This document shows, in pieces, positions 4,768 through 5,274 of a DNA stretch of 5,274 nt. Made by a program: the position numbers and the translations under genes. Position 1 is the stretch's first letter. Each line of letters opens with the position of its first letter. Origin of the DNA: Nitrososphaerales archaeon TH5895 (lineage in GTDB: Archaea; Thermoproteota; Nitrososphaeria; Nitrososphaerales; Nitrososphaeraceae); assembly GCA_014523695.1 (NCBI GenBank), contig JAATVS010000256.1:1-5274 (forward strand), in the 5' to 3' direction. A model generated the notes under the pieces. The model was given only the letters and a program-made list of their open reading frames with translations, ran no database searches and was not told the DNA's origin.

Positions 4768-5274
4768 TTGACGCTTTCCAGTTCCCGTCATAGTGTTGGA
4801 AAAACGACTAGGGAGGGCACAGAAGTTTTCTATGGTGTTGATGCCGTTATGAGGACGGTTTTACAATTCTTGTATCAAACCGATGATAAAATTGATGCCT
4901 GCGTTGACTATACTCGCCCATCATTGGCAATTGACATTGTGATATTGAAGAAAGCGTTTCTTGATGCAAAAAAGAGAGGCGTTAAACTGAGATATGCTAC
5001 TGAAATTACCAAGGATAACATTTCTTATTGCAAGCAGATGATGACGATGGTTGACGAGCTTCGACATTTAGACGGAATTAAGGGAAACTTTTACATTAGT
5101 GAAACAGGGTATCTCGCTCCTGCTACTTTTCACGAAGCAGGAAAACCGGCAGAGCAAATCATCTATAGCAATGTCAAAGAAATCATCGAGCATCAAAAGT
5201 ATGTCTTTGAAACCTTATGGAGTAAAACTATTCCCGCAGAGCAGCGGATACGAGAGATTGAAGAAGGAACCGAA
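4768..5274 (+). CDS. Sensor histidine kinase, N-terminal sensor domain (partial)
   Basis: The frame runs 169 codons and leaves the window open. I recognise TEVFYGVDAVM, CVDYTRPSLAIDI, KKAFLDAKKRGVKLRYATEI, TKDNISYCKQMMTMVDELRH, LDGIKGNFYISETGYLAP and SNVKEIIEHQKYVFETLW as the N-terminal sensory domain of the Nitrosocosmicus-type histidine kinase family. The full protein normally continues into a PAS-like region, HisKA and HATPase_c. The fold resembles the phospholipase-D-like sensor of TrmB regulators, with no catalytic HKD motif, so ligand sensing is more likely than catalysis; that comparison is from pattern only. No membrane helix or signal peptide is seen, so it is probably cytoplasmic. 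The TTG at 4768-4770 is chosen because a stop lies four codons upstream, no ATG or GTG exists before the conserved domain, and the TATA box is correctly spaced. It is a paralogue of the broken kinase at the left edge. Confidence 0.85.
   Translation, partial: MTLSSSRHSVGKTTREGTEVFYGVDAVMRTVLQFLYQTDDKIDACVDYTRPSLAIDIVILKKAFLDAKKRGVKLRYATEITKDNISYCKQMMTMVDELRHLDGIKGNFYISETGYLAPATFHEAGKPAEQIIYSNVKEIIEHQKYVFETLWSKTIPAEQRIREIEEGTE

Noticed and set aside
4768..5274. Phospholipase D activity from an HxK-like string (HQKYVFET) in the kinase sensor domain
   Set aside because: The required Asp after HxKxxxx is missing and the segment sits in a helix before the conserved LW, not in a PLD active-site context.

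Overview
The window looks like chromosomal accessory DNA from an ammonia-oxidising soil archaeon (Nitrososphaeria), most likely close to Candidatus Nitrosocosmicus. Three things point there. First, the truncated histidine kinases at both edges carry phrases I recognise from that lineage's large sensor-kinase family. Second, the 549-residue helix-turn-helix/coiled-coil protein belongs to a family that is multiplied in those genomes. Third, the genes use AT-rich codons with AGA/AGG/ATA, and archaeal TATA-like boxes lie about 28-37 nt upstream of the starts, with no clear Shine-Dalgarno sites, which fits leaderless or nearly leaderless mRNAs. The taxonomic call rests on recall, not on a search.

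Layout. Bases 3-173 (+) are the end of a histidine kinase that stops where the ATP-binding domain should begin, so it is probably a broken gene. A 159-residue orphan protein (321-800, -) and a ribbon-helix-helix regulator (959-1174, -) follow. Upstream of the regulator is a non-coding stretch with two sets of 9-bp direct repeats and an inverted partner. From about 1400 to 2500 there are only small orphan reading frames: a divergent pair at 1399-1590 (-) and 1606-1770 (+), a 43-residue secreted peptide (1936-2067, +), and two minus-strand mini-proteins at 2082-2195 and 2325-2498. The last three have a TATA-like box at about the expected distance and a palindrome at the box or the start.

The main gene is the 549-residue HTH/coiled-coil protein (2734-4383, -). 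Its upstream region holds six GTCA tetramers spaced 9-12 bp, close to DNA helical phasing. The rest of the 384-bp gap has only weak ORFs and the promoter of a divergent gene. That gene, at the right edge (4768 to the end, +), encodes the N-terminal sensor part of another histidine kinase, probably started at TTG.

Taken together, this is a gene-poor region with one degraded kinase, one apparently intact kinase start, two DNA-binding proteins and several tiny orphans. I see no transposase, integrase, tRNA, rRNA or CRISPR array. No joint pathway can be claimed. The strongest novel leads are the phased GTCA array, the palindromes at the starts of mini-genes, and the cluster of small orphan genes.
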